Assembly: GCA_017607445.1 (NCBI GenBank)
Contig: JAEVHH010000004.1
Location: 1,178,001-1,242,000, forward strand
DNA: 64,000 nucleotides
Source: Histoplasma ohiense
Taxonomy: Eukaryota > Ascomycota > Eurotiomycetes > Onygenales > Ajellomycetaceae
Reading direction: 5' to 3'
Positions 12,549-23,597 of the stretch are shown piece after piece. The notes under the pieces are model-generated. The model searched no databases and had not been told where the DNA came from. It saw only the letters and a list, made by a program, of their open reading frames with translations. The position numbers and the translations under genes were made by a program. Numbering within the stretch: position 1 is the first letter of the stretch; every line of letters begins with the position of its first letter.

Positions 12549-13108
12549 ACATTTACGCGCACCGGCGTCCCGGCGGTCAACAGCCACCAAGGGTACGGAA
12601 AGCCGCCACCCGCAATGGCCATCTCGGAACGGGATTTTGCAGAGCGTTCAGTATCAGAATTTACTTAGAATCGATAACCTACATTCCGGCCCAAATCAGC
12701 TACTATAATTTCCGTTTTCTACGGCTTCATTAGTATATATTTGAAGTCTTGGAGGATGTCAGATACGTAACCGAATCGTGGCAAGAGGCAGAAAGGTATT
12801 TGCTTGTTCCTGCCATTGTATTCCTTCCAGGCCGTTAAATCCTCAAAACACAACAAAAGGTCTAGCTAGAATCCACCAGTTGATCAGAGTAGAAGAAAGG
12901 CCCATTTTGGCACTAAAATTTCCACTACTCTTTTCCACCCATACAAACGAAATGTGTTGAAGAAACAAAAGACACAACAAAGACCATCAGCAGAAACCCG
13001 TCTGACCGCAAATGCCGGGACCACAGCATCAGCACAAAAATAATAGGAAAACGGGGGAAAGACAAAGAGCTACTGTACACTGGCCACATTTGCATGCGGG
13101 CCTTTCTT
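12549..13108. other. Intergenic: Ulp2 promoter and eIF4E2 3' region
   Basis: Both neighbours are on the minus strand, so this holds the Ulp2 promoter and the 4E-gene 3' UTR. Short frames are not coherent. Nothing else was seen. Confidence 0.4.
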
Positions 13109-14215
13109 TTACGATGCTGCAGTCCGCCCTTTATCAGCCGAAGTGTCATCTTGGTTTTGCCCACGTCGACGATCTGAGCCCTGATTATGGTGACTTGCAT
13201 TTGCAGCGGCTTTATCCTGGCGGGCCTGGTCGATGGCGGAACGTTGCGCAATGCTATCGTCATGACTTTTCCAGACAATGTTAGTGTCTGGAGGGAAGGC
13301 TAACAGGCGTTTTATAGTTTCCCTGAAAGAAGGATTAGTAGCAGCGCGGGCAATCGAGCTGTATGAAACAAACACCAAAATAACATACCGAATTTTGATA
13401 TTCCGCCCACCATCAATCCTCGTCCAGACAGACAGGACGTCCTCCCCACTTCTAACGCTCAGAACTGCCCCGCACACCTCATCGCTTGCTTCCGCAAATT
13501 GATCGCCCACCATTGCCAGAAGCAAATCTTCCCAATAGCGATCAGCAACCCCCTTCTTCAATCTGACGATCCATTTCCCTCCACGTTTGTTGGCTTCATC
13601 TTCCCAAACTGGTCGTATTCCCTTCTTAAAAATATGATAGTCCGACACCGCCGGGAGCTGAGAAGGCCTCTTAAGGTGTGAGTAAACGGCCCAAAAACTC
13701 TCAACAGAAGATATCGATGCAAGAGCTGTGGTAGATTTCTCGTAGTCAGAATGTTTTGGTGTTGGGGGTCGGTACCAAACGATCCAAGTAGACCTTATCG
13801 GGTGTTCTTTAAGAGCAGGAGTTGTTGGGGTATTATTGAGAGAAGAAGATGACGCCTTTGACTTCACGGTTTTATTATTCACCCCTTCGTCTTCTGGCCG
13901 CGTTTCTCGTTTTTCACTCGATTTTGGGGCGCTAAGATCAAATGCGCCAGGGGTTTTTGGTGTTTTGGCCGAGCCGAAGGAGGCAAACGCACCAGATCCT
14001 AAGCCAAAAGCGGATGAGGCGCCGGCGGAGGGAGATGGTGCGTTCGTAGTGAGGGGTAAGATCACGTTGAAAGGGTTCGATCGTCCGTGAGAACTGTCAG
14101 GACCAAATCGCTTGGATGTATGACTTCGAGAGGAATCTTGTCTTCCACTGGTCTCTTTGGCGTCCGAACCGGACATGGAAAGGGAGAGCTTGCTAGTGTC
14201 ACTTGGGGTCAGCAT
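13109..14215 (-). CDS. Class II eIF4E-like cap-binding protein (4EHP/eIF4E2 type)
   Basis: Two exons, 14215-13389 and 13322-13109, give 346 residues. The 66-base intron has donor GTATGT and an ACTAAT branch site. eIF4E proteins bind the mRNA 5' cap; class II members bind it more weakly and often repress translation. The core (about residues 130-320) shows STWIVWYRPP, SVESFWAVYSHL, GIRPVWEDEANKRGGKWIVRL, DRYWEDLLLAMVGDQF, CGAVLSVR and FPPDTNIVWKSHDDS. The position equal to mammalian Trp56 appears to be Tyr (SDYEK), and wording such as HLKRP and KSHDDSI is 4EHP-like, so I place it in class II. The first ~130 residues are Ser/Ala/Gly-rich with phenylalanines. The C-tail is Gln/Asp-rich. The coding ATG is at 14215; a later Met (SMSGSD) is an alternative start. 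Confidence 0.9.
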   Translation of the reverse strand: MLTPSDTSKLSLSMSGSDAKETSGRQDSSRSHTSKRFGPDSSHGRSNPFNVILPLTTNAPSPSAGASSAFGLGSGAFASFGSAKTPKTPGAFDLSAPKSSEKRETRPEDEGVNNKTVKSKASSSSLNNTPTTPALKEHPIRSTWIVWYRPPTPKHSDYEKSTTALASISSVESFWAVYSHLKRPSQLPAVSDYHIFKKGIRPVWEDEANKRGGKWIVRLKKGVADRYWEDLLLAMVGDQFAEASDEVCGAVLSVRSGEDVLSVWTRIDGGRNIKIRYVILVFVSYSSIARAATNPSFRETIKRLLAFPPDTNIVWKSHDDSIAQRSAIDQARQDKAAANASHHNQGSDRRRGQNQDDTSADKGRTAAS

Positions 14216-17200
14216 CAAGACACGCTACACTCTATATCCAGAAGGATCATGTCAGTTTATAGTCCTACTTACTTCGACCGGCGAGTCCACAGGTTGGCAT
14301 TGTCCATTGCGACCAAGCGATTTAGTTGGAAATAAGAGAAAGGTGCATCCAACAGAAGAAAAGGAGAGTAGCAATGTGGATTCAAATGTCGTGATACAAA
14401 AGAGTGGAAATGAAAAACAAGGCAAAAGTAGCGGGGTATGGAATTCGTGCAAGATGGGTATTGGGGAATTTTTTTGGAAATGATTTCTAGGCTAAATGCT
14501 GTTGGACTTTGAAAGTTGAAAGCAAAAGCGGAGCATCAAACATTAAGCTTTGCCGCAACACGTTTGTTTACCGCGCGTCTGGGGGTCTGAGGCGCCTCAC
14601 TAGGCTTCTTTGGGAAGTGTACCTTTTATCCCAAGGTTCAATTCATCCGCGAACAAACAACAGTGTCAAACATCTTGTGCATGGCATGAAAATACTATCG
14701 ATTCGTGATATCCCTGCACTTGTAAACACATTTCAATTTCATGTTGGTGAGAATAGGTCTATACGGAACCAGGGACTGCGGGAGACGCTATGTCCACGGC
14801 AACGTGAAGTGCAAGTTGAAGCATGAAATCCAGGTTTACTAGGATCTAATATGATGCGACCACGATGGCTATCAAGCACCCAGAAATTTGAATATGTCAA
14901 TGTGTATGGTAATTCCAAGCTGTAATTTTTGTTACAACCCCAGGGTAAACAATGGGCCCCCCGGAAACCAATTTATACCGTGCTAAGCTTTTATCCCCCT
15001 CTGGGTCAATTCTTTCTAGATATTAGACTCAACTATTACCCTTAGAGGAAGTTAACACATCGGAAAATGTTGACAGCTGTAGTGGTCGGAGGTGGTGAGA
15101 TATCCAAATAGAGCCGCATACATTAGCCTCTCTCTTGAAGCGTGTGAAAAATCTTCCAAGATTGCCATATTGATACCCTCCGGTGGTTGACCCTTCGATA
15201 GGAGTTGCATAGAAGCCATTTTCGGACAATGGATGACAACAGCATTTCCGAGAGGGGATTCATATTTAGGTTCTAACGAGTGATGTTCAATGATCGATAT
15301 AATATTGCATTCCTTTGCTATTATCTAGTGTTTGCACTGCTATAGACAGCCGAATATAATTATTTAGAATATATCCGGATATATAATATTTATTTTAAAG
15401 GCCATAACAGAGCATAACATCTTCTTGGCATGTCTTTTTGACCTTCTCATATTTGTGCAATAGCGCTCGTTTGTAAACCCAACTGCGAATTTACCCTCAA
15501 CAATATGGCTCCTGTTGAGTCGCAAACCTAATGGAAGGGAGTGGCCAGTGGGGAAAATCGTTTCGCACTTGCAGTGATCCCACCATTTCTCCCTTTAATG
15601 AAAGAGATCATAGGTTCGCTTCCTATTCCTACCTGGGATCGAGGACCTATTCGTCACTGCTATAGGGAACCCTCAAATCACCCCAGATAAGGATTCTACA
15701 GTATAGGATATCTAATTTCGCTATCACTGGTTTAGCATATCGTCAAATCATCCTTATGACGGGGAATCCGGGCCTCAAAGTTGCCCAAAGCGTAAGGAAG
15801 CTAACCAACATAGATTGCATTTTCTGTTGGAGGCAATGATCGTTGTGCCAGATGCTGCAGACATGGCAATTACGCCAGCCTGTGGCAAGGTTTGGAAAAG
15901 AAAGAAGTCATATTTGAAATTGATATGTCACGAAGAGCATGATCATGTAAAGGAGTTGCCAGTCGGCATCTCAAGAAATTTTCTGGTTGGCAAAACCCAG
16001 GCGAATACTGGAAAGTATTCGTACCTGTCACTGTGGTGGTCAAGCTTAAAGGTACTCGCGCCGCCTCCTCCGCCCCTCCACCAATTTATTCTATGTTTTA
16101 TATAAGTTAGGCAACGCGTGTGCCTGTGAATGCAACCATGCCCTCCAAATCTGTCTGACACGGCAGAATAAGCAATAACGCGTGGAAGAGATCTGGAAAA
16201 TCTTGTGTGTTACATCGCAAAGGCTCTCACCGCATCAGACAAAAGCCACCCCAGGACATCACGCAAACTTTAAAACAACAAGGTTGGCATTAGCGGTAGG
16301 GCAAAATTCACCTAGTAAAGGATGTAGAGTTTGCAGTGGAGTGCTACCATTTGCTGATATTTCGGCATTGTAAGCATCTGGATTCTGGCTATGACATGTC
16401 GTCATATCCATTTCCTCAAAAAGTTAACAACTAAGAAGTCTCCCAGCAGAATTATCGTCAGGCCTCTAACGGGACAAAATCTTGAACGATAAAGGAGGGA
16501 AAAAAGCAATACCGGGCCATAGCAAGACTTGTTCTGACACTCTGAGTTCACTTTCCATTTTGGATGAGGGCACGGATATACTGGCCAGTGTAGTTGACCT
16601 TTTTGTGGAGGGGTAAGACGCCCAACGGCGCACCCATGCATTCTCTCGAAAGGGAAAGTCGTTCAAAGATTTTGCCGAGGTTGGCTGGGCCTTTGGCTTG
16701 CCAAGACCACTCTAGCTTCGATCAAGCTTCGGTTCATATTGTGGTTTCGGCTGGACTTCTCGCGTCCTATGTTGCTTTTTTTTGGGATACATAGTATTGT
16801 CTATTGATATGAGGGAGTTACCACGAATATTTCCTCATTGTTATAATCAGTTGAGGTTCATAGCAACACCTGAAACCAAGTAGGGGGATGCCGCAGTCAT
16901 AATTGTTTTTTCTCAGGAATGGTAAAGGGGGAAATCCAACCAAGCCGTGAGTTATCTTGTATCCAACAAGCCTTTGCGGATTGACGCCTTCCACAGAACA
17001 AGCTAGACATCTATACGGAGTATATGCCCTGCAATCTGCCATCCATATAAGGCCAATAAACAAGGGACGGACTTTTCCGAACAACCTACCGACCACATTT
17101 TGCGCGGCATCCAACAGCTCGAAATCCGACTGATAACTTTGAAATACATCGTCAGCCCTAGTGGAGAAGGCCAATCCGAAGAGTTCCAGGCGAATTCTTC

Positions 17201-18505
17201 CAGGAATGGCGTGAAAAAGAATTAAGTTGGTCGATAACTTGCCACGTTGGCGTTATGGTAGCCCATCATTTCATGATAAATGTCCAAAAACGGGAAGTAA
17301 AATCCGCCATAAAGATGCTCTTTTGCTTTGCTAGACGGCCTCGGACAATTGAGAATTAATGTCCGAATTCCCGTCTCGTTTACACTAAGTTTTCATTTGA
17401 TTTATTTTCTTCTTCTTAGTTCTTTGTCCAGTGAAAATCAAGAAGAATTCGAATCGCAGACCGCCCGTGGCGTGATAGTACGAAGTGCACTCTGTTTCTG
17501 CGGTATTTGGAGGTTTAAGGCCAGCAACAGCTGCCGGCGTTTTCTCACTTATCAGTTCCTCACAGATGTAGAAGGCAGATAACTTGAATTGGTATTTCTC
17601 TTCACTAGGACTGAAACCGAGAGATATATGCCCCCGAGTTTTTAGGTGTATTTGGGAAGTGTCTACTATCTCAATTGAAGTAGTAAAGTTAACACTCCCA
17701 TTGCCAGTATTAGCTTGATAGTGAAATTGAGCTATCTTTGCAACGCAAGAAATGACAGGTCGACAGCGAATGACTCGAGCAAAACCATGCGTCGGACCTC
17801 AAGTATTAGCGTTCATAGTTTGGAGTCTAATCAGGATAGGAAAGTGGTACAAACCGATAATGCACTTGAACTTCGGGAATCAGCAGGGTTCCCGCAATTG
17901 CCATGGAAAAAAATGGTGTTATCTTGAGCGAGCTTCTGCGTTCTGAATATTATATATGGACGAAAGCTGTTTCGGGTTTGCACCTATCTCTGGAAGTTCA
18001 ACCACGTCATTTTGGATCATCTCGAAGGATCCAGTAAACAACTTAGCTCACTGGGCCACGGAAAAACAACACACGGGCACGGCTTCAGGCGGGTGTGGCT
18101 GATAACTATTTCCGGAGAAACAGGGGGCGATCGCATTTGTCTCTTCAAGTCATGACGGGGAATCCCGGTTAACCGATATTGATCATATAACCAAAGCGGG
18201 ACATCGTAACGATTCGAAATTGAACCGCTTTCCAAGAAAGCGTAAGCGCCAATCGAGGGGCGGAAGTCCGAAGGGAATGCCCGAGCAAGCATTGAAATAA
18301 AAAATCCAGCTTGACGCAAACAGGTGACGGAAAGCCGGAGCGGAAATTGTGTTTAGTACCGTGAATCGCTACATTGTCAGCCGGAACGAAATCTTGCACA
18401 GTACTCAAAAGCAACAAACAATCCTCGAAGGCGAAAGGAAACAGACAACACCAACCGTCAACAATTTTTTTTTTCCTCGGTGAATATGATAGGATAGTGA
18501 CCAAA
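14216..18505. other. Gene-poor 4.3 kb gap
   Basis: No intact gene could be built on either strand. About 14,216-14,500 should be the promoter of the 4E gene, and the last few hundred bases that of the aminotransferase. AT-rich stretches occur near 15,300-15,420. One minus-strand stretch at 16,818-17,206 reads as a coherent peptide and is listed separately. The rest looks like non-coding or strongly decayed sequence. Confidence 0.5.
16818..17206 (-). pseudogene. Possible coding remnant of unknown family
   Basis: The minus strand stays open for about 125 codons with protein-like composition, including GRIRLELFGLAFSTRADDV and FELLDAAQNVVGRLFGKVRP. Just upstream (about 17,230-17,310) another frame reads FYFPFLDIYHEMMGYHNANV, also protein-like but not joined by an obvious intron. 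There is no good start codon and no complete domain that I recognise. It may be a relic exon pair of a lost gene, or chance. Confidence 0.25.
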
Positions 18506-19965
18506 ATGGGTTATTCGCAGTTATCCACTCGAGCATCCAACATTTCATCAATCACACCATCCATCATGATGAGAAAAATCGAACGCGGCGATCCTCAGGG
18601 ATTCGATATCGACTTGTCTAAAAATGATAATTGCCTTCTTCGAGAGGAGCTAGCCGTCAACTGCAAACCCACCATAAATGACGAATTGCATCCGCATGTG
18701 AGACTATTATACCATCCTGAATATTAAATGAAAATATTTACTAATTGTCACAATATCAGCACTCGTATGCGAGAGGGATTGCGAGAGAGCCAACGCTTCA
18801 GGGAAGCCTCGCAAATTTATTTAACAACTATTTTAATCCATGCGTACCTGTCAGCCCACATCATATTACCATAGGGCCAAGGACGAAAAGTTGTATTGAT
18901 GCGTTGCTCTATGAGATATGCGACCCCGAAGACGGCGTCTTAGTGCCAGGACCATGTTGGAGTGAGTTCCCCTTGTTACAACTCCAGTCTGCACATTAAA
19001 GCGTCGTATGGGCAATCGCAGCGGATGAATAACATATCAGAGCATTATAGATGGGGATGAGGTGGATTTTCGAGATCGTTCATCTGTCCGGCTGGTTTTA
19101 GTCAAAACAGAAAAATTCACGGATATTTTCACAACAAAGTTGATACCCAAGATGGAGGAAGCGATGGATAACGCAACCTGCAGGATAAAAGCCCTCATCC
19201 TTACGAACCCACATAGTTTATTCGGGCAATGCTATACCCAGGAAGTTCTGGAAGCCTGTCTCAAGTTTTGTCAGCAACGGGATATACACCTGATTGCTGA
19301 TGAAGTGTATGCAATGACGACATTTTCCAGTGCGGAGATTTCTGACCCAGCTCCATTCATTTCGGCCCTGTCCTTGGATGCTAGCGCATTGCGATGTGAC
19401 CGGTCTCGCATCCACACAATATGGGGCACGAGCAAAACTTTTGGCTCCAGTGAATGTCGAATGGTAGGTTTTCGCCAACCCTTAGAGCATCTGAGTTTTG
19501 GTTGCTAATTTAGAAAAGGGCTGTATAGTATCACAGGATAACGGGGAGGCCAATTTTAGACCTACAGCCGCATCCAATACTCAGCTTTCCTTGATTTCTG
19601 CATTATCTGCAACCTCTCTTCTTTCCTCACCCAAACTACCTCTGTTAGTCGCATTGAGCTCGGCTAGGTTAGCAGAATCATATATCCTCGTAACTACATT
19701 TTTTATTCGCCATCATATCGACTACATCCCAGTAAACGCAGGATTAAATATATTTGCAAGGCTGGCCCCAAGTGCGAAGACCTGGGAAGACGAATCGGCT
19801 ATAATAACGAAACTCAAAGCGAAAGGAGTGGTAGTTCAAGGTGGAGGAAGCTACCACGGAACCTTCAAAGAGAAGGGGTGGGTACGAATATCGTTTGCTC
19901 GAGAAGAGCACCTGCTCCAAGACGCCCTCCATAGGATTATAGCAGCACTGGATTTGGAGTCGTAA
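18506..19965 (+). CDS. PLP-dependent class I/II aminotransferase, ACC synthase-like / GliI-like
   Basis: Four exons, 18506-18697, 18760-18961, 19051-19463 and 19519-19965, join in phase to 417 residues. The last acceptor is the second of two closely spaced AGs; the first would bring in a stop. The fold-type I core is complete. It has an N-terminal DIDLSKNDNCLL segment, LVPGPCWNGD, NPHSLFGQCY with the cofactor-facing Asn, IADEVYA (Asp and Tyr at about 214-217), the Schiff-base Lys in SKTFGSSE (about 260), and a late VRISF Arg for the substrate carboxylate. This family includes plant ACC synthases and fungal carbon-sulfur lyases such as GliI, which cleaves a cysteine conjugate in gliotoxin synthesis. 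Fungal copies do not necessarily make ACC. Substrate is unknown. It stands beside a GST and a dipeptidase (see findings). It appears intact, unlike two of its neighbours. Confidence 0.85.
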
Positions 19966-21515
19966 CGTTGCGGGTGATTAGAAGTGGGTTCCTCGTCTAT
20001 TGACACAATTTGCATTGCAATATCTGTTGGAATCAGCCTTGCATGCTATATGTTGTTATTGCATCATGTACGTGTTTGTTGCCATCACCGGTATGCATCG
20101 AGAAGTGTTATCGGCCTGCGGCTCGGAGGGTATTGTTTTCCTCTCTTTTGTATCATCCTTCCACAAGCCACCACGTTCGATGACTAGCGTCTGGGGTTTC
20201 AATGTGCTGAGAACAGAAACAACTCAGATTTAGAAAGGGCCTGACAGCCTGGTATATGACGAGAGGAACTTTGATAGAGTATGGAACCGGTCGTTGACAT
20301 CAAGGTCGTCGGTGCTCAACGTACAGCTTATGGCCAGGAGGTGTGTCACAAAAAATTGCCATATGAAATTTCCAAACAGCCTATGAATTCTGGTACCTAC
20401 CACCATCTACATATCCACTCTACCAGGGAAGAGACTAGCGATATTGGCGTTGGAGCGTAATGTGATTGCACGATTCTTAATAGATTGAAGGGTGAGAAGA
20501 ATCAGACAGTGAAATGATACGTCCTTTTCGTTGGATTAGGTCAAATCATGGCAATTGGTACGCATTTTGTCTTCTGATGGCTAAATAATCTGCCAAATAA
20601 GACGTATATTGAAAGGCTGCCACTCCTGAAAGTTGGGGCAGTCCATCCTGGACGCTGATAGTTCGCCGACAACATTGTAATGACCAGATAGTGTTTTGGC
20701 TTCCAACAAGGAGATATCACCGAACAGTTCAGCAAGGGAAGAAAATGTTGAGGGTTTGGATTGGTTCGTTCCCTGGACGGGCTTAATAAGCGATTACTCA
20801 GGCGGTCCCGCCATCTCATCCTCAACTTGAACGCTGAAGGCGCAATGAGCAGCAATTGGGTGCTACTCGAGTTTGAAGTTTCAATATCTGGGCCTGCGAT
20901 GTTCAGTTAACATGAGTTTCTTCGCTCCCAGTACCATATTATAACTCAAGAATGGCAATCATACGAGCATTATTTGTTTAACTTGGGGATTGAACTTCCT
21001 TCCCATGACTATGATATCTAATTGAACTATATCGGTAGTAAGTAATGGAGATGTTATTGATATTTACTGGAGTACTGATGTTGATTGCAGCCATTGATAA
21101 GACCCTCCCGAATCCCTACTCGAGGGCTACAATGTTTTACACGTTGCGCGTGGCTTTCGAGTTTCATTGTATGCCGTATGATTAGGGGTCCCCGACATGT
21201 CCTCCAATGTGTGAATGATGACACTAGAATATGGCACCGCCCATTTCCCTCCTTTCCTTTTAACAGGGTGGAAGCGGAACTGTGGTCGTGGATGTACCTG
21301 AAGGACTAGATCAGTAGTGTGGCCTTGGATATCAGCACCAAGGAGACTCCTCTGCATTGAAGTGTATGTATGATAGCTCAGCATACATATTGGACATTAT
21401 GGAGTTTGATAGCGTTCGTCTATTGCTCCTTCTCCCGTAGTTCATTCTCTCAACTTGAAAAAAAAAAAAAAAAAAAAAGGGGGGGAAGAAGTTATGCAAT
21501 GAAAACTACCTGCCC
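19966..21515. other. Intergenic between aminotransferase and GST
   Basis: No convincing gene. A 59-codon ATG frame lies at 20281-20460 (+), and a minus-strand frame of about 68 codons at 20585-20788 reads protein-like but has stops on both sides. An A21G7 tract lies at 21458-21485. These may be relics of lost neighbours or noise. Confidence 0.4.
21458..21485. repeat. Homopolymer block A(21)G(7)
   Basis: Twenty-one A are followed directly by seven G, about 30 bases downstream of the GST stop. The A run lies on the plus strand, so it is not a poly(A) tail of the minus-strand GST. Such a block is prone to sequencing and assembly slippage. Confidence 0.9.
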
Positions 21516-22158
21516 TCAGACCTTCGGCGCAAACAGTGGAGTCAACTTCACCTCCTCCAACGTCTTAACAACAGAGTCTCTCTTCACCAAATTTGCGATC
21601 AAAGCTGTATATTTTGGGAAATCCTTTTCCATCTCTAGCTCAATAGCTATTCCCCACCGATAGAAAACTAACAAATACAGATCCACAACCGTAAATGAAT
21701 CTCCAACCGCATGCAACCCTTCTATCCTACTCTCGACGAACTCGTAGGCAGCTATTATATTCAGCTTTCCCTTCACCTTAATGCTCTCCAACGCATTGGA
21801 ATCATCCGAATATCGTTCAGGCCTCCAGAGCCCACCATATCCTATTCCGTGCAACTGGCCTGAGAGCCAATTCATCCACTCGTACACTCTGGCGGTTTCG
21901 ATGGGTGGTTTGCCGAGTAGCTTACGATCTGGAGATCCGAGTTGAGCGAGTGCGGTCAGGATTGCCCGGCACTTCTGTGATGATCTCACCGTCGATGGAG
22001 AGGACAGGAACACGCCGCTTGGGATTTATGGCTCCCAAACCGCTTGGGGACAGGTCAGTTACATGGATGGTTTCCACGTCTAAACCTAGCTCGCGCAAGA
22101 GGATGTGCGGAGCTAGAGAGCAGCTGCCAGGCATATACCAAAACTTGAGCTTGGCCAT
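21516..22158 (-). pseudogene. Beta-like glutathione S-transferase with one frameshift
   Basis: The ATG at 22158 opens a typical GST N-domain: KFWYMPGSCSLAPHILLREL, with the Ser-Cys region of bacterial beta-class GSTs, then RRVPVLSIDGEIITE. The frame is lost at the C3 run 21965-21967 (GGG on the coding strand). From there the C-domain continues in another frame to the stop at 21516, with YEWMNWLSGQLH and GDSFTVVDLYLLVFYRWG, the usual helical GST_C core. The change fits one extra base, and there is no room for an intron. If read through, the length (about 214 residues) is normal for the family. Either the gene is recently inactivated or the assembly has a homopolymer error; a translational shift is a remote third option. 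GSTs join glutathione to electrophilic substrates, and this copy sits between an aminotransferase and a dipeptidase. Confidence 0.85.
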
Positions 22159-23597
22159 GATAGATCAAAGATATATACTTTTTTTAATTGATTAGAATTC
22201 AAACAGAGAAAATGGTGGCGTGATGACATTCACAACCCAAATTTTGGGGTGGTTAACTTGTATAAATCAGGTCTATCCCATTGTATTAAGGGTCCTGTGA
22301 TTACTAATTGCACCCCTTGTATGCGAGGCTGTAACGGGATCCAATCCGAAACCATTTCGCGTTAGACTTCCTACACTCCTTGAGCCGAAGCAAACAGAAA
22401 AAAGAATAGCAAAAAGGAAAAAAAATATATATGGTGACAGATGACATTTCCTCTTTCCGCGGTAGAACGATAACAACCTTTGCAAGGAGGCTACAGGCAA
22501 CTGGCGATTATCAGTCCAGAAATCTATTTCGGCAAGCTTTCCGTCCCTTGGAGAGGCTGCTCTTTTGAGGCCACAGTTATCAGAGTCCCAGCAAATATGA
22601 TCAACGGGGAAGAATGATGTGTATCAAGCAGGGAACTACTTGATAGTGTTGAGGTTTGATCAAGAATTTGGGAATTTGTTTTCCGCACAGAAACCCATAC
22701 TTTCCATGTGATGACACTATGCATTTTGAATACGGGAACCTTGTCCCCCTAAAACATACTATGATATGGCGAGGACGTCGAGCCTCTCAAATAGATCTAT
22801 TATATCCCCGGAGTTCGAAACACCAAAACAATAATACCTACTTAGCAATAAGAAAGTGGTTTGCTTTTCCAATAGAAGGGGATACATTCTCCGCTCCAAG
22901 AGAAGATATCTTCCTCGGCTTACATTTATTTATATTTCCCCTCACTCCTCCGCCTAGCTAGATTGATGAACAACTCCATAATCTCAGAAGCGCTATCCGC
23001 TCACTAGCAATAAACGAGCTTTGGAAATTGGTGACTAGTAAGGGCAGACCAAAGAATACGGGGATGGTCGAGAACCTCATCACTGAGCAGGCGTTTTTTG
23101 TTTGTGCAACCTTTAGCTATAGGAGTACAGATAATTACCCCAAAGCGTTCCCTTTCATTTGCCTCGGTAAATGGCAACGGATGAGAGGACCTTGAACTCG
23201 ACCAAGCTGCCATCACTGACAAAGTTATGTTCATATGGTTAGACCAATGTATCGGTCTAGAGTGATTGTAACCGTTTGGCCTTTGTTTGGCCTTGGGATG
23301 GTAAGCCATTCAGCCGAGCTACCACTCAAGATGTTCCATCTAAATGAATATAAGGAGTTGGAGCAAGGAGGGAAGTAGAGAACTACTTCGTTTTAACATA
23401 CCCGACTTTATAGCTCCTCTTGTTTTCGCTGAAAGGGTAGCAGAAGAAGCAATTGCCGGCCAGAAACTTACACTTACTTCGCTGCCTCCAGCCTGTCTTG
23501 TTAAGCGGTGTCTTCTAACTTTTGAGACTCACAATCGTGCAAACAACTGTAGTGACGTAAACAAAGTGTATCATACCTTGTAAGCTAATATTCATAT
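22159..23597. other. Intergenic between divergent GST and acyl-CoA synthetase
   Basis: The two genes point away from each other, so this 1.4 kb should carry both promoters. No coherent frame was found. A short TA-rich stretch is present near 22,420. Confidence 0.4.

Noticed and set aside
20281..20460. 59-codon ATG frame in the aminotransferase-GST gap
   Set aside because: Short, no recognisable motif, no linked exon; probably chance.
20585..20788. Minus-strand protein-like frame with FQEWQPF
   Set aside because: About 68 codons bounded by stops, no start and no family that I can name.
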